A stretch of DNA of 64,000 bases from Thermomonospora echinospora. Its GTDB lineage: Bacteria; Actinomycetota; Actinomycetes; Streptosporangiales; Streptosporangiaceae. A program made the translations under genes and the position numbers. This document shows positions 19,791-28,860 of the stretch, piece by piece. The DNA lies in the NCBI RefSeq assembly GCF_900108175.1, contig NZ_FNVO01000005.1:514049-578048 (forward strand), written 5' to 3'. Numbering within the stretch: position 1 is the stretch's first letter; each line of letters starts with the position of its first letter. The notes beneath the pieces are model-generated. The model was not told where the DNA came from. It saw only the letters and a program-made list of their open reading frames with translations, and searched no databases.

Positions 19791-20507
19791 ATGCCGGTGT
19801 CGTGGGGGCTGGAACTCGCCGGGCAGCCGTCGCGGCCTCTTCGGTGGCGTTTTGACGTGCTGCACGCGATCGCCTGCCGGTTCTTCGAGGGGCCGGACGC
19901 CGTACATGAGGCCAACGAGAAGTGTTTCAGCGTCCGGGTCGGCGAGAACGGGCGCCGGGTGGTGTTGACATGGCTGGACGACCGTGCGGTGCCGCAGGTG
20001 GTGATCCCGGGCAGGCTGCAGGTCGGCAGCGACGAGGAGATCGCCGTCGCGGCGGCCGAGCGGACCGCCGTGGGGTTCGAGGACATCGAAACCGGCCCGG
20101 TGCGGACCAGGTGGCGGCTGATGGTGCAGACGCCGGCGTTGTTCCGGCACCACGGGCTCAACTACCCGTTGCCGGATCCGCAGGTGATGTTCGCGGGGCT
20201 GGCACGCCGCTACCGGGCGCTGCGGCCGGACGCCGCGCCGGACGAGGAGGTCGTGCGGCAGATGGGCCGCAGGGTCGCGACGCTGCGGTACCGGCTGCGG
20301 ACCGAGCGGTTCAGCTGGCACGGGCGGACCGATGCAGGGTTCGTGGGGCAGGTCGAGCTGGGACTGGCACGGTCGGCGACCACGGAGGCGGCCAGGGCCT
20401 TCACCACGTTGGGGATCTTCGCGGGGCTGGCGGGTCTGGGACGTGGCACCACGCATGGGCTGGGATCCACGGTGGTGACGTCGGATGACCGACAACGGCC
20501 GCCTTGA
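19791..20507 (+). CDS. cas6: Cas6 CRISPR RNA endoribonuclease
   Basis: 238 aa; the ATG at 19791 follows GGGAAGGG. The C-terminus FTTLGIFAGLAGLGRGTTHG (then LGSTVV) is the glycine-rich loop and final strand characteristic of Cas6. H25 in VLHAIACRFFEG is a candidate catalytic histidine of the N-terminal RRM-like domain. Cas6 cuts pre-crRNA within the repeat to leave the 8-nt 5' handle. It is the only Cas6 in the window, lies next to array B, and is 7 kb from the III-D operon, which has none. It may therefore serve both repeat families. Confidence 0.88.
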   Translation: MPVSWGLELAGQPSRPLRWRFDVLHAIACRFFEGPDAVHEANEKCFSVRVGENGRRVVLTWLDDRAVPQVVIPGRLQVGSDEEIAVAAAERTAVGFEDIETGPVRTRWRLMVQTPALFRHHGLNYPLPDPQVMFAGLARRYRALRPDAAPDEEVVRQMGRRVATLRYRLRTERFSWHGRTDAGFVGQVELGLARSATTEAARAFTTLGIFAGLAGLGRGTTHGLGSTVVTSDDRQRPP

Positions 20508-20603
20508 TGGCATCCGGAACGGCCGGCCGGGAGGTGCGCCACCTCTGTGGCCGAAGCCTTGCGGGAAGTGAACAGGGCACAGGGGCGGTGATCGCCTAAC
20601 GCC

Positions 20604-21245
20604 ATGCTGGAGGACGCATCGGGGCTCGATCTGGTCGCCGCGGCGATCGCCGGCATGCAGGCGTTCGTGGCCGAGTCGCGGCATACGGCCGATCTCCTCG
20701 CCTCGAACGCGTTCCTCCCACTCCCACCACTCGTCATGCCGCGCGGCGGCAAGCCATCCCAGGGTGTCCGAGACCGCACGCTCACGAGTCTCGGACACCA
20801 GGACGCCCCCGTGGTGATCGACGGGCCGTTGGTGTTGCCGCGGGGCTCGGTCAAACACGTCGCGGTGCGCAGCCCTTCCCACGGTGCCTGTCTTCTGTGC
20901 TTTGAAATCGAAGATCCCGGCTCGTTCATCACCTGTGTCCCGGTCCCGGCGCACTGGTGTTGGGAAGGGCTCGCTAATCGGCTCAGGACCCTGCTGTGCA
21001 TCGATCCGGAACGGTACTGGGACGGTGTCACGCCGTTTGCCAGTCAAAGCCGACTCGTCGGTGCTTTGGGCATCGCACCACGAAGCCCAGGCCGTTGTCG
21101 CCCCAGGTGTGGGGTACGCCCTCGCCGGAACAAATCTGCAGCACCAGCTGGGTCATCCGGTGCGGTGCTCCTTGAGGGCAGGTCGGATAGTTCGCGTCCT
21201 GGACCCAGTTCGGCCAGCCGCCGAGCTTGTCGCCCTGTCGGTTGA
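20604..21245 (+). CDS. Hypothetical protein, 3' end doubtful
   Basis: 213 aa as read. The first about 150 residues (ATG 20604 to about 21040) have protein-like composition and GC-rich third positions, for example DLVAAAIAGMQAFVAESRHT. The remaining residues run antisense into the convergent ankyrin gene and look like shadow sequence, so the gene may be truncated or frameshifted near 21040. The family is not recognised. Residues 85-125 (PSHGACLLCFEIEDPGSFIT) suggest an OB or immunity-like beta fold only vaguely. Confidence 0.4.
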   Translation: MLEDASGLDLVAAAIAGMQAFVAESRHTADLLASNAFLPLPPLVMPRGGKPSQGVRDRTLTSLGHQDAPVVIDGPLVLPRGSVKHVAVRSPSHGACLLCFEIEDPGSFITCVPVPAHWCWEGLANRLRTLLCIDPERYWDGVTPFASQSRLVGALGIAPRSPGRCRPRCGVRPRRNKSAAPAGSSGAVLLEGRSDSSRPGPSSASRRACRPVG

Positions 21246-22737
21246 GCCGGAACGCCGCGCCTCGTTCCTCGGGCAGGAGAACGGATTCGTCACCGTCACG
21301 GTACGGATAATCCTTGACCGCGTGACCCCAGCCGACGATCGGCCGGGCGGGGAATATCTCGGCCTTGTCCGGCACCGCGTCCGGGACCGCTGTTCCCGCC
21401 GGGTCGATGACCCGCACCTGCCGGATGTCGGTGACGGCGCTCGGCATGCAGGTCGTGCAGTGGAACAACTGCAGCAGGCCTTCGCCGAAGATCTCACGGG
21501 CGGCCTTCGGCGTGCGTCCCAGGTCGACCTGGACGACGAAGGTCAACGGGGCCTGGCAGCGGGCGCAGCAAGGCCATTCCTCGCCTTGGCGCAGCCAAGG
21601 CAGTCCGCCGAAACACGACGGGTCGCCGGGTGCGGCCGCTGTGCTCAGACGTGGTGTCCAAGCGGTACGTGCCTGGTCGGCGAGCTTTTTCCTGGTCGAC
21701 CGTTCGATCGCGGCGGCGGTTCGCGCGGTCGCTCCCGCGGCCCGCAGCATCTGCACGATCTCCGTGTGACCGCCGGAACGGGCTTTGGCCAGCGCGTTCT
21801 CGGTGTCCCACCTTCCATGCTCCTGAAGGTCGGCTCCGGCGTCCACCAGGGCCCGTACCGCCCAGACGCGCCCGCGTTCGGCGGCCAGAACGAGCGGAGG
21901 CGCGCTGTAAGGAGTATCGGATGAGTCGATGTCGACCCCCGCCGCCAGCAGCGGCGGCAGGACCTCGGGGACGTCGTAGACGATGCTCTGCGCCATGGTG
22001 TCCCGCAACCGGCCAGGCTCGATCCCGCCATGACCGAGGATCTCCACCGCGGTCTCGGCCTGCCGCTTCTGCACGGCATGGACCAGGGCCAGCCCGCGCT
22101 CCTCGACACTGGCCGACGGCAGCAACTCCCGTACCCGCGCCACGAATCCTCGCTCCGCCGCCTGGCCGATCTCCAGATCCTCCGGCGCGACCCGCCGCGC
22201 ACCGCGCTCACGCAGGAGCCGGACGATGTCAGGATTTCCGAGGCTCTCGGCGATGTCGAGGGGACGCAGCACCTGCGGTGTGATCACGTCGATGTCGGCG
22301 CCCGCGTCGAGCAACACCGTGACGGCCTCGACGGACGCGCAGGAGATCGCCGCGAGAAGGGGGAGTTTGAGGCCGCCCGGTGCATCTGTGTCCTCCATGA
22401 AGGTGTCCGGGTCGGCGCCCGCGTCGAGCAGCAGGCGTAGGGATCCGACGCTCCCGGACTCAGCCGCCGCCCACAGCGGGGCAACGTAGGTGTGGCACGC
22501 ATCGGGCGAGGCACCGGCCGCGAGCAGCGCCCTGACCATGGCCACGGCGTCCCGCCTGACGGCATGGTCGAGCGCCGCGTCGAGATCCCACTGCGACGGC
22601 CGGTGCTTGAGAACGCATTCGAGCACCGGGATGCGGTCCTTCTGCGCCGCCTGCTGCAGGGCGAAGCCCACCTCATCCGGATGCCGTGTCAGGTGCGTCG
22701 ACAGCGCGCCCTCATCGAAAAGTCGACCAAGATCCAC
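21028..22737 (-). CDS. Ankyrin-repeat protein with C-terminal DUF1963 domain
   Basis: 569 aa; GTG start at 22737. Residues about 40-345 form ankyrin repeats (VRALLAAGASPDA, LRLLLDAGADPDT, VTVLLDAGADIDV, VRALVDAGADLQE). Residues about 375-569 match DUF1963: FGGLPWLRQGEEWPCCARCQ, FVVQVDLG, KLGGWPNWVQDANYPTCP, and a final CPKHRRVGFDWQ. DUF1963 proteins are cytoplasmic and of unknown biochemical function; they are often predicted to be immunity or sensor modules. The ankyrin part suggests protein binding. The gene is monocistronic and convergent with the doubtful gene at 20604. It lies close to cas6 but in opposite orientation, so a link to CRISPR is only positional. Confidence 0.85.
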   Translation of the reverse strand: MDLGRLFDEGALSTHLTRHPDEVGFALQQAAQKDRIPVLECVLKHRPSQWDLDAALDHAVRRDAVAMVRALLAAGASPDACHTYVAPLWAAAESGSVGSLRLLLDAGADPDTFMEDTDAPGGLKLPLLAAISCASVEAVTVLLDAGADIDVITPQVLRPLDIAESLGNPDIVRLLRERGARRVAPEDLEIGQAAERGFVARVRELLPSASVEERGLALVHAVQKRQAETAVEILGHGGIEPGRLRDTMAQSIVYDVPEVLPPLLAAGVDIDSSDTPYSAPPLVLAAERGRVWAVRALVDAGADLQEHGRWDTENALAKARSGGHTEIVQMLRAAGATARTAAAIERSTRKKLADQARTAWTPRLSTAAAPGDPSCFGGLPWLRQGEEWPCCARCQAPLTFVVQVDLGRTPKAAREIFGEGLLQLFHCTTCMPSAVTDIRQVRVIDPAGTAVPDAVPDKAEIFPARPIVGWGHAVKDYPYRDGDESVLLPEERGAAFRLNRQGDKLGGWPNWVQDANYPTCPQGAPHRMTQLVLQICSGEGVPHTWGDNGLGFVVRCPKHRRVGFDWQTA

Positions 22738-23027
22738 CCGGCGACACTACGGCGGAGGTGTGTCACTGCGCTGCCCGATCAGGGCCGAAGCATGAAGGTG
22801 GTGCCGGACTCGTTGACGGTGGTGGGCGTAGCGGCCGCCGGCCTTCGATGAGCTTGGCGGGCTCGGCCTCGACATCGACGTTGATGAAGCCGAAACGGCC
22901 GCGCCACGTACTGAACGAGTCCATGACAGACGTCGAGCGTGGCAGGATGGGGAATCACGTGGAGTTTTCCGGGTGAACAAGGTCTTGTGGTGATCCCTTC
23001 ATTTCCATATCGGAAGGTGGACGGCAG

Positions 23028-23789
23028 GTGCAGTCGCAGGTAGCGGCCTTGGCGGACTTCGAGATCGCTCACCTCTACCCCGAGCGGGGTTTGGTCATGA
23101 CCGGAGCATTGGACGAGCTTCGAACAGAGGCGCTGGAAACCCTGTCCCCGGGGTCCTACCGGTCCACGCACGGTGATGTGATCACGGCGCCGGAGGAGGT
23201 CTTCAGGCTGCTTGACACCTTCCTCGAAAAGCGGCTGGTGGAGGCGTTCGGCTCGCTGGAAGAACGGAAGCACTGGGACGACGACGAGGAGGCCGGGCCG
23301 CTGCCCGCCGGGCCCGGACCGTACGGTTCGGGAATACGAGCGCTCGGCGGCACTGGCGAGCGGATCGAGCTGGCGGCCGGCTGGAATTCACGTCAGCTCC
23401 TGGCCTCATTCGCCGAGGAGGACGAGGGGCCCGATGATGATGCCCCGCATGCGCGGGAGCCATGGCAAGAAGTGATCGGCGACCGCGGCATGTTGCGGGA
23501 ATGGCTCTGCCACATGATGCGGTGGACCGACAACGACGGCCACTTCACCATGTATCCACGAACCGAGCAGGAGCGGGCCTGGTTGACGGAAACGAAAGCC
23601 AGCAGGATCGAATTGGCCGACCGGCTGCTGATGGCGTTTCCTCCGGAGAGCAGCCGGTACTTTATCGGCGGACACGCCGGCTGGGACCGGTGGAGTGAGG
23701 ACTACCTGTCACGGGATGAGGTGATCGCGTTCGTCTCCGGAGATGATGTCGCGGTCTTGTGGTTGAGCTTTTACCGCTTCTACGGCTGA
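23028..23789 (+). CDS. Hypothetical acidic protein
   Basis: 253 aa; GTG start at 23028, with GGAAGG about 14 bp upstream. Strongly acidic in the middle (DDDEEAGP and AEEDEGPDDDAPHAREP). The C-terminus VIAFVSGDDVAVLWLSFYRF is hydrophobic and beta-like. I recognise no domain, signal peptide or membrane helix. The approximately 290-bp stretch upstream (22738-23027) has no gene. Confidence 0.6.
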   Translation: MQSQVAALADFEIAHLYPERGLVMTGALDELRTEALETLSPGSYRSTHGDVITAPEEVFRLLDTFLEKRLVEAFGSLEERKHWDDDEEAGPLPAGPGPYGSGIRALGGTGERIELAAGWNSRQLLASFAEEDEGPDDDAPHAREPWQEVIGDRGMLREWLCHMMRWTDNDGHFTMYPRTEQERAWLTETKASRIELADRLLMAFPPESSRYFIGGHAGWDRWSEDYLSRDEVIAFVSGDDVAVLWLSFYRFYG

Positions 23790-23868
23790 CAGCACCACCG
23801 GCCTCGCCCCGTTCGACGTCGAGGCATGGTGCCTGCGCCTGGGCCGTGGCCTGCCTTGCGGGCATCCC

Positions 23869-24120
23869 GTGCTGGGGCTGTCGGCGCTGTGCATCGGGCA
23901 TCTGTCGCGTCGCTTCGGACACCTCAGCGGCGAGGCGCGCGCCCTGGTCGAGGAACTGGCGGCGCGCTGCCGCCGTGATCCCACCGACGTCGACGGGAAC
24001 GCTCTGTCCGGGCTTGAAGACGTCGAATGGTACGCACCCCGACGTCCCCGGCTCGTGAAGCTCACGCGATGGCATCGCCGTACCTGGAACCAGATCCGGT
24101 GGGCGTTCAGCCGCTCCTGA
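23869..24120 (+). CDS. Small hypothetical protein, start unclear
   Basis: 83 aa from GTG 23869. The same open frame extends upstream to 23767 (ADSTTGLAPFDVEAWCLRLG) without an ATG, GTG or TTG, so either this start is right or the gene has lost its original start. The C-terminus is basic and Trp-rich (RWHRRTWNQIRWAFSRS). The family is unknown. Confidence 0.4.
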   Translation: MLGLSALCIGHLSRRFGHLSGEARALVEELAARCRRDPTDVDGNALSGLEDVEWYAPRRPRLVKLTRWHRRTWNQIRWAFSRS

Positions 24121-24930
24121 CGGCTGCGGCCGCGACGGGAACCGCTGCAGGGAACCCCGACGGCTTCGCTCTCCGAAATCGGAGGGCAGTTCCGAACCGG
24201 CGACGCCGGTCCTGTCCGGACTCATCTTTCAACTCGCAGCTCAGCGAGCCGACGGCTGTCCCGGCTCCGTACGGGGCCGCGCGAGCTGGACGAGGCTCTT
24301 GCCGCAACCCTCCTGCGCATCCACTGGATCACCAGCCCGTGCTCGGAATCCCACCTGCCAGGGATGTCCATGTCCGTGTGCATCGGTGATGAGGAGCTTC
24401 GCCCCATGCCTTACCGGCAGCGGGACGCCTGATGCCGCTGCCGTACCGCCACGAAGCTGGGAGCAAGCCCTGCGCTCGGGCGGCCGTTGTCGGTGAGCGG
24501 TATCCGGAGCCATAGGACGCTGCTGGTGGCAAGGGCCGGGAAAGGCGCGTCGCCTCTCCTCGATCTCCGGTTCACGCCCTTGCCTGGCGCGGGGCATCGA
24601 GGGATGCTCCCGGGCCCGGGTCTTGGGCTCGCAAGCTTTGCTCGGTCGTCCGTGCGATCGGGGCGCTCGCTGGGCCCGGTCGGCCTTGAAGCTTGCTGCC
24701 CTGGTCAGGAAGCTCCAGCCGTTCCGGGACAACCGGTGTGCGCTCCTCGCCCTGTCCGCCCGCGCACGGCCTCACCCTCAAGGCCGTCTCCCCGGATTCA
24801 CGCGCACGGACAACGGAGGGCCGGCGTACGGTGTGCTGCCGAGCCGGCCGCGGTCGGGAGCCGATCCGGTCATGGGGCCGACGGGGCGTGTCGAGGTCTC
24901 CGGCGAGGGTGACTCGCTAGCCTGGCCGCC
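24121..24930. other. Gene-poor stretch
   Basis: About 800 bp in which every open frame has repetitive Arg/Ser/Pro-rich shadow composition. I see no RNA gene, repeat or insertion element. It may be decayed coding sequence. Confidence 0.5.
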
Positions 24931-25128
24931 ATGAGTTTTGCCGGTCCCGCCTTCGACATCTCCCGCTCCGCTCCCCCGATCGCCGGGCATCCGCAGGAGG
25001 GTGGTCGAAACACCGGTGCGGCGGCGGTCGGTGGGCCGTGCCCGCTGTGCGGCGAACGGGTCCGCCAGACCCGTCAGGAGGACGGACTCGCGCTGATGGT
25101 CATGCTGCCCTGCGGATGTGCCGTCTGA
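24931..25128 (+). CDS. Small Cys-rich hypothetical protein
   Basis: 65 aa; ATG at 24931. The C-terminal half reads GPCPLCGERVRQTRQEDGLA and ends LPCGCAV. The CxxC plus CxC arrangement could form a small zinc ribbon. No good ribosome site is visible, so the call is tentative. Confidence 0.4.
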   Translation: MSFAGPAFDISRSAPPIAGHPQEGGRNTGAAAVGGPCPLCGERVRQTRQEDGLALMVMLPCGCAV

Positions 25129-25380
25129 GCGATCCGCTTTCGCCGGTGGCCGCCCATCACACCTGGTGTCGCCAGGTCAACGACAGGCCGGACCGGGCGA
25201 GGGGCCACCCCCGGCTGTCGTTTGGGGCACTGGCGCGGTGTCAGGTAGTGGGTCTTCCGGACCGGCGCAATCTGGCCTGCCGATGGCCCCGGTCGAGGTG
25301 AGGCGTTCGGCCTCTGTCGGCCCCGGTCCTGTCACGGTATCCGTTTGACAGAGCACGGGGCTCGCGAGAAGGTCCCGCCG

Positions 25381-25860
25381 ATGGAGATCGCCGATCTGAC
25401 GCCCGCCGAGCGCCGTGTGTGGCAGGCGTTCCCCCGGGGCGAGGTGGTCGACTTCCGCCGCTCCGATGACGAGGACGCCGAGGACGGCCACGCCTGGGGG
25501 CCGGAGCGCACCGTACGCGCCAAGGTCCTGCGCGCCCTTCTGCTTTCTGGCACCGCCGAGGAGGGCGAGGTCGCGGCACTACGGGTCGTCGGTGCCCGGA
25601 TCACCGGCATACTCGACCTGCAGTACGCGACCGTCGAGCACGCCGTCCGTCTGTGGGGTTGCCACTTCGAGCGCGCGGCCATCTTGTACGGCGCGCACGT
25701 CCGCCAGCTCAATCTCAGCCACTCCTACCTGCCCGCCCTGGAGGCGGCCACCCTCCACGTCGAGGGCGTCCTGCGGCTCACCGACTGCCGCGTCCCGGGA
25801 CAGGTCCGGCTCGGCGGCGCACGGCTGTCCGGCATCACCCGCACCGTCAGCCGCCAGTAG
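25381..25860 (+). pseudogene. Truncated pentapeptide-repeat-like protein gene
   Basis: 159 aa from ATG 25381 (AAGG upstream). The N-terminus MEIADLTPAERRVWQAFPRG and the following VVGARITGILDLQYATVEHA with LNLSHSYLPALEAATLHVEG resemble the beginning of long actinomycete membrane-associated proteins with pentapeptide-like repeats (usually several hundred residues, C-terminal membrane helices). Here the frame stops just as the repeats start (RLGGARLSGITRTVSRQ), so the protein is probably truncated. It could instead be a stand-alone short version. Confidence 0.5.
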
Positions 25861-25970
25861 AACCACCGGGACCCGTCCCGAAGGACCGCGGGCTGATGTA
25901 GTCACAGATCAGCGGGGTCGGCGGCCGGAGTGAGGCTGTCAGTCCTTGATCGGTGCCAACGCTGCGGTGG

Positions 25971-26807
25971 TCATGACCGGCCTGCCCGTTCCCGTGTCGC
26001 CGGGGTCGTGAAGAACTCGGCGAGCGGGTTGACCAGTCTCGGGCGTGCCCTGTTGATGGCGTCGTGGCCGCTGCGGGGAATCTGCAGGGTCCGTACCCGG
26101 GGCAGGGCGTGTGCCAGCGCCTCGTTGACTTCGACGTAGTAGGGCGGGCCGTCGGCGCCGCAGGCCAGCAGCACCTCGGCGGTGACCCCGGCCCACTGGT
26201 CGGCGGGACCGTCGTGCGCTCGTATCAGCTCGGTCTCGTCCAGGGTCATCGGCAGCAGGTCGCCCATGGTCCGCCCGATCGGGGTGCGCAGGAACAGGCC
26301 GCAGATCGCGGTCCGGACACGGAGCGGAAGCTTCGCGGCCGCCGACTGCGTGTTGATGCCGGCGCTGGTGATCGCGAGGCCCCGGGCGGTGTCGCCGGCC
26401 CGCAGCGCCTCCCGCGCGGCCTCCAGCCAGGCGGCGGGGAAGACGCCGTCGATGGAGATCGCCGCGTCGTAGAGCGCGAGCCGGTCCATCGGCAGCCGCA
26501 GCGCGGCCTGCAGCGCGATGAAGCCACCAGAGCTGTGCCCGATGACGTTCCGGGCGCCGGTGTGCTCCAGCACGACGGCGAGGTCGTCGATGTCCTGCTC
26601 GAACGTGTAGGGCTCCGACCTGGGCGGGGCGTCGGCCCGCCCCCGCCGGTTGTAGAGGTGCACCGTGAACCGGTCGGCCAGCGCCGCGGCCAGCCGGCGG
26701 TAGACGCCGATGGTGACCCCGCCTCCGTGCACCACGACGATGCCGGGTCCGCTTCCCGTGGAGTGCAGCGCGATGCTCGCGCCGTCCCGTGCCGTGATCG
26801 GTTCCAT
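25971..26807 (-). CDS. Alpha/beta-fold hydrolase
   Basis: 278 aa. VVVHGGG (oxyanion region, residues 24-30), the nucleophile elbow GHSSGG with Ser92, and SGHDAIN with His248 outline the Ser-His catalytic machinery of the alpha/beta hydrolase fold. No signal peptide is present, so it is cytoplasmic. The substrate cannot be told. It is divergent from a TetR regulator across a perfect palindrome, the usual arrangement for a TetR-repressed detoxification or catabolic enzyme. Confidence 0.88.
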   Translation of the reverse strand: MEPITARDGASIALHSTGSGPGIVVVHGGGVTIGVYRRLAAALADRFTVHLYNRRGRADAPPRSEPYTFEQDIDDLAVVLEHTGARNVIGHSSGGFIALQAALRLPMDRLALYDAAISIDGVFPAAWLEAAREALRAGDTARGLAITSAGINTQSAAAKLPLRVRTAICGLFLRTPIGRTMGDLLPMTLDETELIRAHDGPADQWAGVTAEVLLACGADGPPYYVEVNEALAHALPRVRTLQIPRSGHDAINRARPRLVNPLAEFFTTPATRERAGRS

Positions 26808-26830
26808 GACTCACCCGTCCTCTCCGGCCA

Positions 26831-26855
26831 AAACTGCGAACGATGTTCGCAGTTT
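26831..26855. promoter_or_regulatory. TetR operator (perfect 11-bp inverted repeat)
   Basis: AAACTGCGAAC (26831-26841), spacer GAT, GTTCGCAGTTT (26845-26855) is a perfect inverted repeat. It is centred between the divergent hydrolase and TetR genes and overlaps the region expected for both promoters. Confidence 0.85.
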
Positions 26856-26866
26856 ACAATGGATCG

Positions 26867-27565
26867 GTGAGCGACGCACCCACGGATTCCGGCAGGGGCG
26901 GTTCCGACCGGCGGCCCATCTGGGCCAGGCCCGAACGCGGCACCCGTGGCCCGGTCCCCGCGCACAGCCGGAACGCCATCGTCACGGCCGCCGTCGCCCT
27001 GGCGGACGCCGAGGGACTCGCCGCGGTGTCGATGCGGGCCATCGCCGCCGCGCTGGGCACCAGCGCCGGATCGCTCTACCGGTACCTGTCGTCCCGTGAC
27101 GACCTGCTGGACCTGATGACCGACCAGGTCGTGGGCGAGTTGCAGCCGTACCCTGAGGCCGACGGCGACTGGCTGGACGGGATGCTGCTGCTGGCCCGCC
27201 GGCAACTGGCGCTGTACCAGCGCCACCCGTGGCTGCTGGAGGTGATGCATCGGACGTCCGGCATCGGCCCGCAGAGCCTGGCCTGGTTCGACAACTGCCT
27301 GCGGGTCCTGGAGCCCGTCCCCTGCGCCGTCACCGCCAAGTTCGAGGCGATCGCGATGATGACCGGCCTGGTCAGCCTCTTCGCCCGCAGCCAGACCGCC
27401 TCTCCCCCGTTCACCTTCGACGGCGTCGACCTCGCGGTGTATCCGCACCTGGCTGCGGCCTTCACCCAACCCCCCGCGCCCACTCCCCAGGGGGACCTTT
27501 TCGAGCGGACCCTCCGGAGCCTGCTGGCCGGGCTACTCGTCCCCGAGCCTCCAGACCGGCCCTGA
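26867..27565 (+). CDS. TetR/AcrR family transcriptional regulator
   Basis: 232 aa. The GTG start at 26867 is preferred over an ATG at 26843 that lies inside the operator. The HTH is at about residues 35-75 (IVTAAVALADAEGLAAVSMR, then AIAAALGTSAGSLYRYLSSR). The C-terminal ligand domain is helical and resembles the TetR_C class of actinomycete regulators. It probably represses itself and the divergent hydrolase through the palindrome at 26831-26855. Confidence 0.9.
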   Translation: MSDAPTDSGRGGSDRRPIWARPERGTRGPVPAHSRNAIVTAAVALADAEGLAAVSMRAIAAALGTSAGSLYRYLSSRDDLLDLMTDQVVGELQPYPEADGDWLDGMLLLARRQLALYQRHPWLLEVMHRTSGIGPQSLAWFDNCLRVLEPVPCAVTAKFEAIAMMTGLVSLFARSQTASPPFTFDGVDLAVYPHLAAAFTQPPAPTPQGDLFERTLRSLLAGLLVPEPPDRP

Positions 27566-28301
27566 ACACCGGCGTACAACCGTTTATCGCCGGCCGTTCC
27601 CAAAGCCCGGCCGCAGCGCCGAGCCCCCATCTGCAATGCCGATCACCTGGGACCCGTCGGGGAACGCAGTCGCAGTCGCGGATGACCGCCCGGTCCGCCG
27701 GGCAAAGGCGCAGGCCGATGAGGGCGCTTGCCAGGGAGCCGGCCTACAGAGCGGCCCCTGATGACTGCTCGCGAGTCGGCCTGACGCGGCAGACTCCGGC
27801 CTGAACAGCCACTGGCGGGTGAGCGCTCCTGACCCCTTGGACACTCGAGCCCTGAAGAAAGATCGTGCCCCTGCCCGCATGGGTCTTCTCGATCACGCAC
27901 TCGTCATCACCCCCGGCATGGCCCTTGCAGGCGTTCGTTGTCGGGCTGCACCCGGCAGACGTAGCCGAAACCAGTCGTTCCCGTGATGGCCAGTGGGATC
28001 GGCTAGGGCGTTGCGGGGCCGGGCACCGCAGGGTCCCGGCTCGTGCAGGGCTCGTCTCTGGGGTGTAGGCCGGTGTGGGGTCCGCCTGGGCTGGTGGGCC
28101 TGTCTGCACTCCCTGATCCCGGCTTGGCCGCCTACGTCGCACTTGCCGTTACCGCCACCGGTCTTGAGCGAGCTCATCCCCGGCCGGCAGGCGGTCCCGT
28201 CCGCGCGCGTCGTGGTCGTCTGCCTGCCGGGAACGGGGCAGACGGCCCCAGGCCGCCGACACGGCGGACCGATCCGCCCGGCCAGACCCGGGAGGCATCC
28301 C
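27566..28301. other. Gene-poor stretch
   Basis: About 735 bp between the TetR gene and ssb. No frame looks like a conserved protein, and I find no tRNA, repeat or IS end. The ribosome site of ssb (GGGAGG) is at its right edge. Confidence 0.5.
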
Positions 28302-28712
28302 ATGAACAGCCAGCTGTCCGCTCACATCGTCGGCCACCTCATCGCCGAGCCCCGCATCTTCGAGCTGCGCAACGGCGTCGGCTGCGATCTGCGGGTCCTG
28401 GTCACCCGCCGCTACTACGACGGCCTGGGCATCCCCAGCACCGCCGAGACCCGCCTCAAGGTCGTCACCTACGACACCGTGATGGCCGAGCGGCTGGTCA
28501 GCGAGTTCAAGGCGGGCAACTTCGTGGAGCTCATCGCCGACAACGTCCGGGGCGAGAAGGCATGGGAGAACAAGGACGGCAAGTGGGTCTCCGGGAGTGC
28601 CGTCTTCCACCTGGCCAAGATCCGGCACGTGCCCGTCGAGGCCCCCACCGAGGCGCCGGCCGAGCAGGCCACTGAGACACCCGAAGTCCTCGCCAGGGTC
28701 GTCGCTTCCTGA
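28302..28712 (+). CDS. ssb: Single-stranded DNA-binding protein (SSB-like)
   Basis: 136 aa; ATG with GGGAGG about 6 bp upstream. An OB-fold SSB core is visible (IVGHLIAEPRIFELRNGVG, LKVVTYDTVMAERLVSEFKA, FVELIADNVRGEKAWENKDG). It lacks the usual acidic DDDIPF tip; the tail is Pro/Glu/Thr-rich (EAPTEAPAEQATETPEV). It is probably an element-borne SSB paralogue. It is followed by a strong hairpin, then the DUF4192 gene. Confidence 0.75.
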   Translation: MNSQLSAHIVGHLIAEPRIFELRNGVGCDLRVLVTRRYYDGLGIPSTAETRLKVVTYDTVMAERLVSEFKAGNFVELIADNVRGEKAWENKDGKWVSGSAVFHLAKIRHVPVEAPTEAPAEQATETPEVLARVVAS

Positions 28713-28718
28713 CCCGCG

Positions 28719-28755
28719 CCCTGTCCCGGGCGGCCGGTGGCCGCCCGGGACGGGG
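28719..28755 (+). terminator. Hairpin terminator after ssb
   Basis: A 17-bp stem with one mismatch: 28719-28735 (CCCTGTCCCGGGCGGCC) pairs with 28739-28755 across a 3-nt loop, starting 6 bp after the stop codon. Confidence 0.8.
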
Positions 28756-28860
28756 CGGCTTCCGCTTCTGCGGCTCGGTGCACCGCACGCACTGAGCTCC
28801 GTTCTTCTCCGGCCGCTTCGGCTGCGGCCGTTGAGTCTTCTCACGACAAGGACTTCACCC

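Noticed and set aside
19749..21047. Long leftward open frame antisense to cas6
   Set aside because: Arg/Pro/His-rich shadow of the GC-rich cas6 coding strand; no motif.
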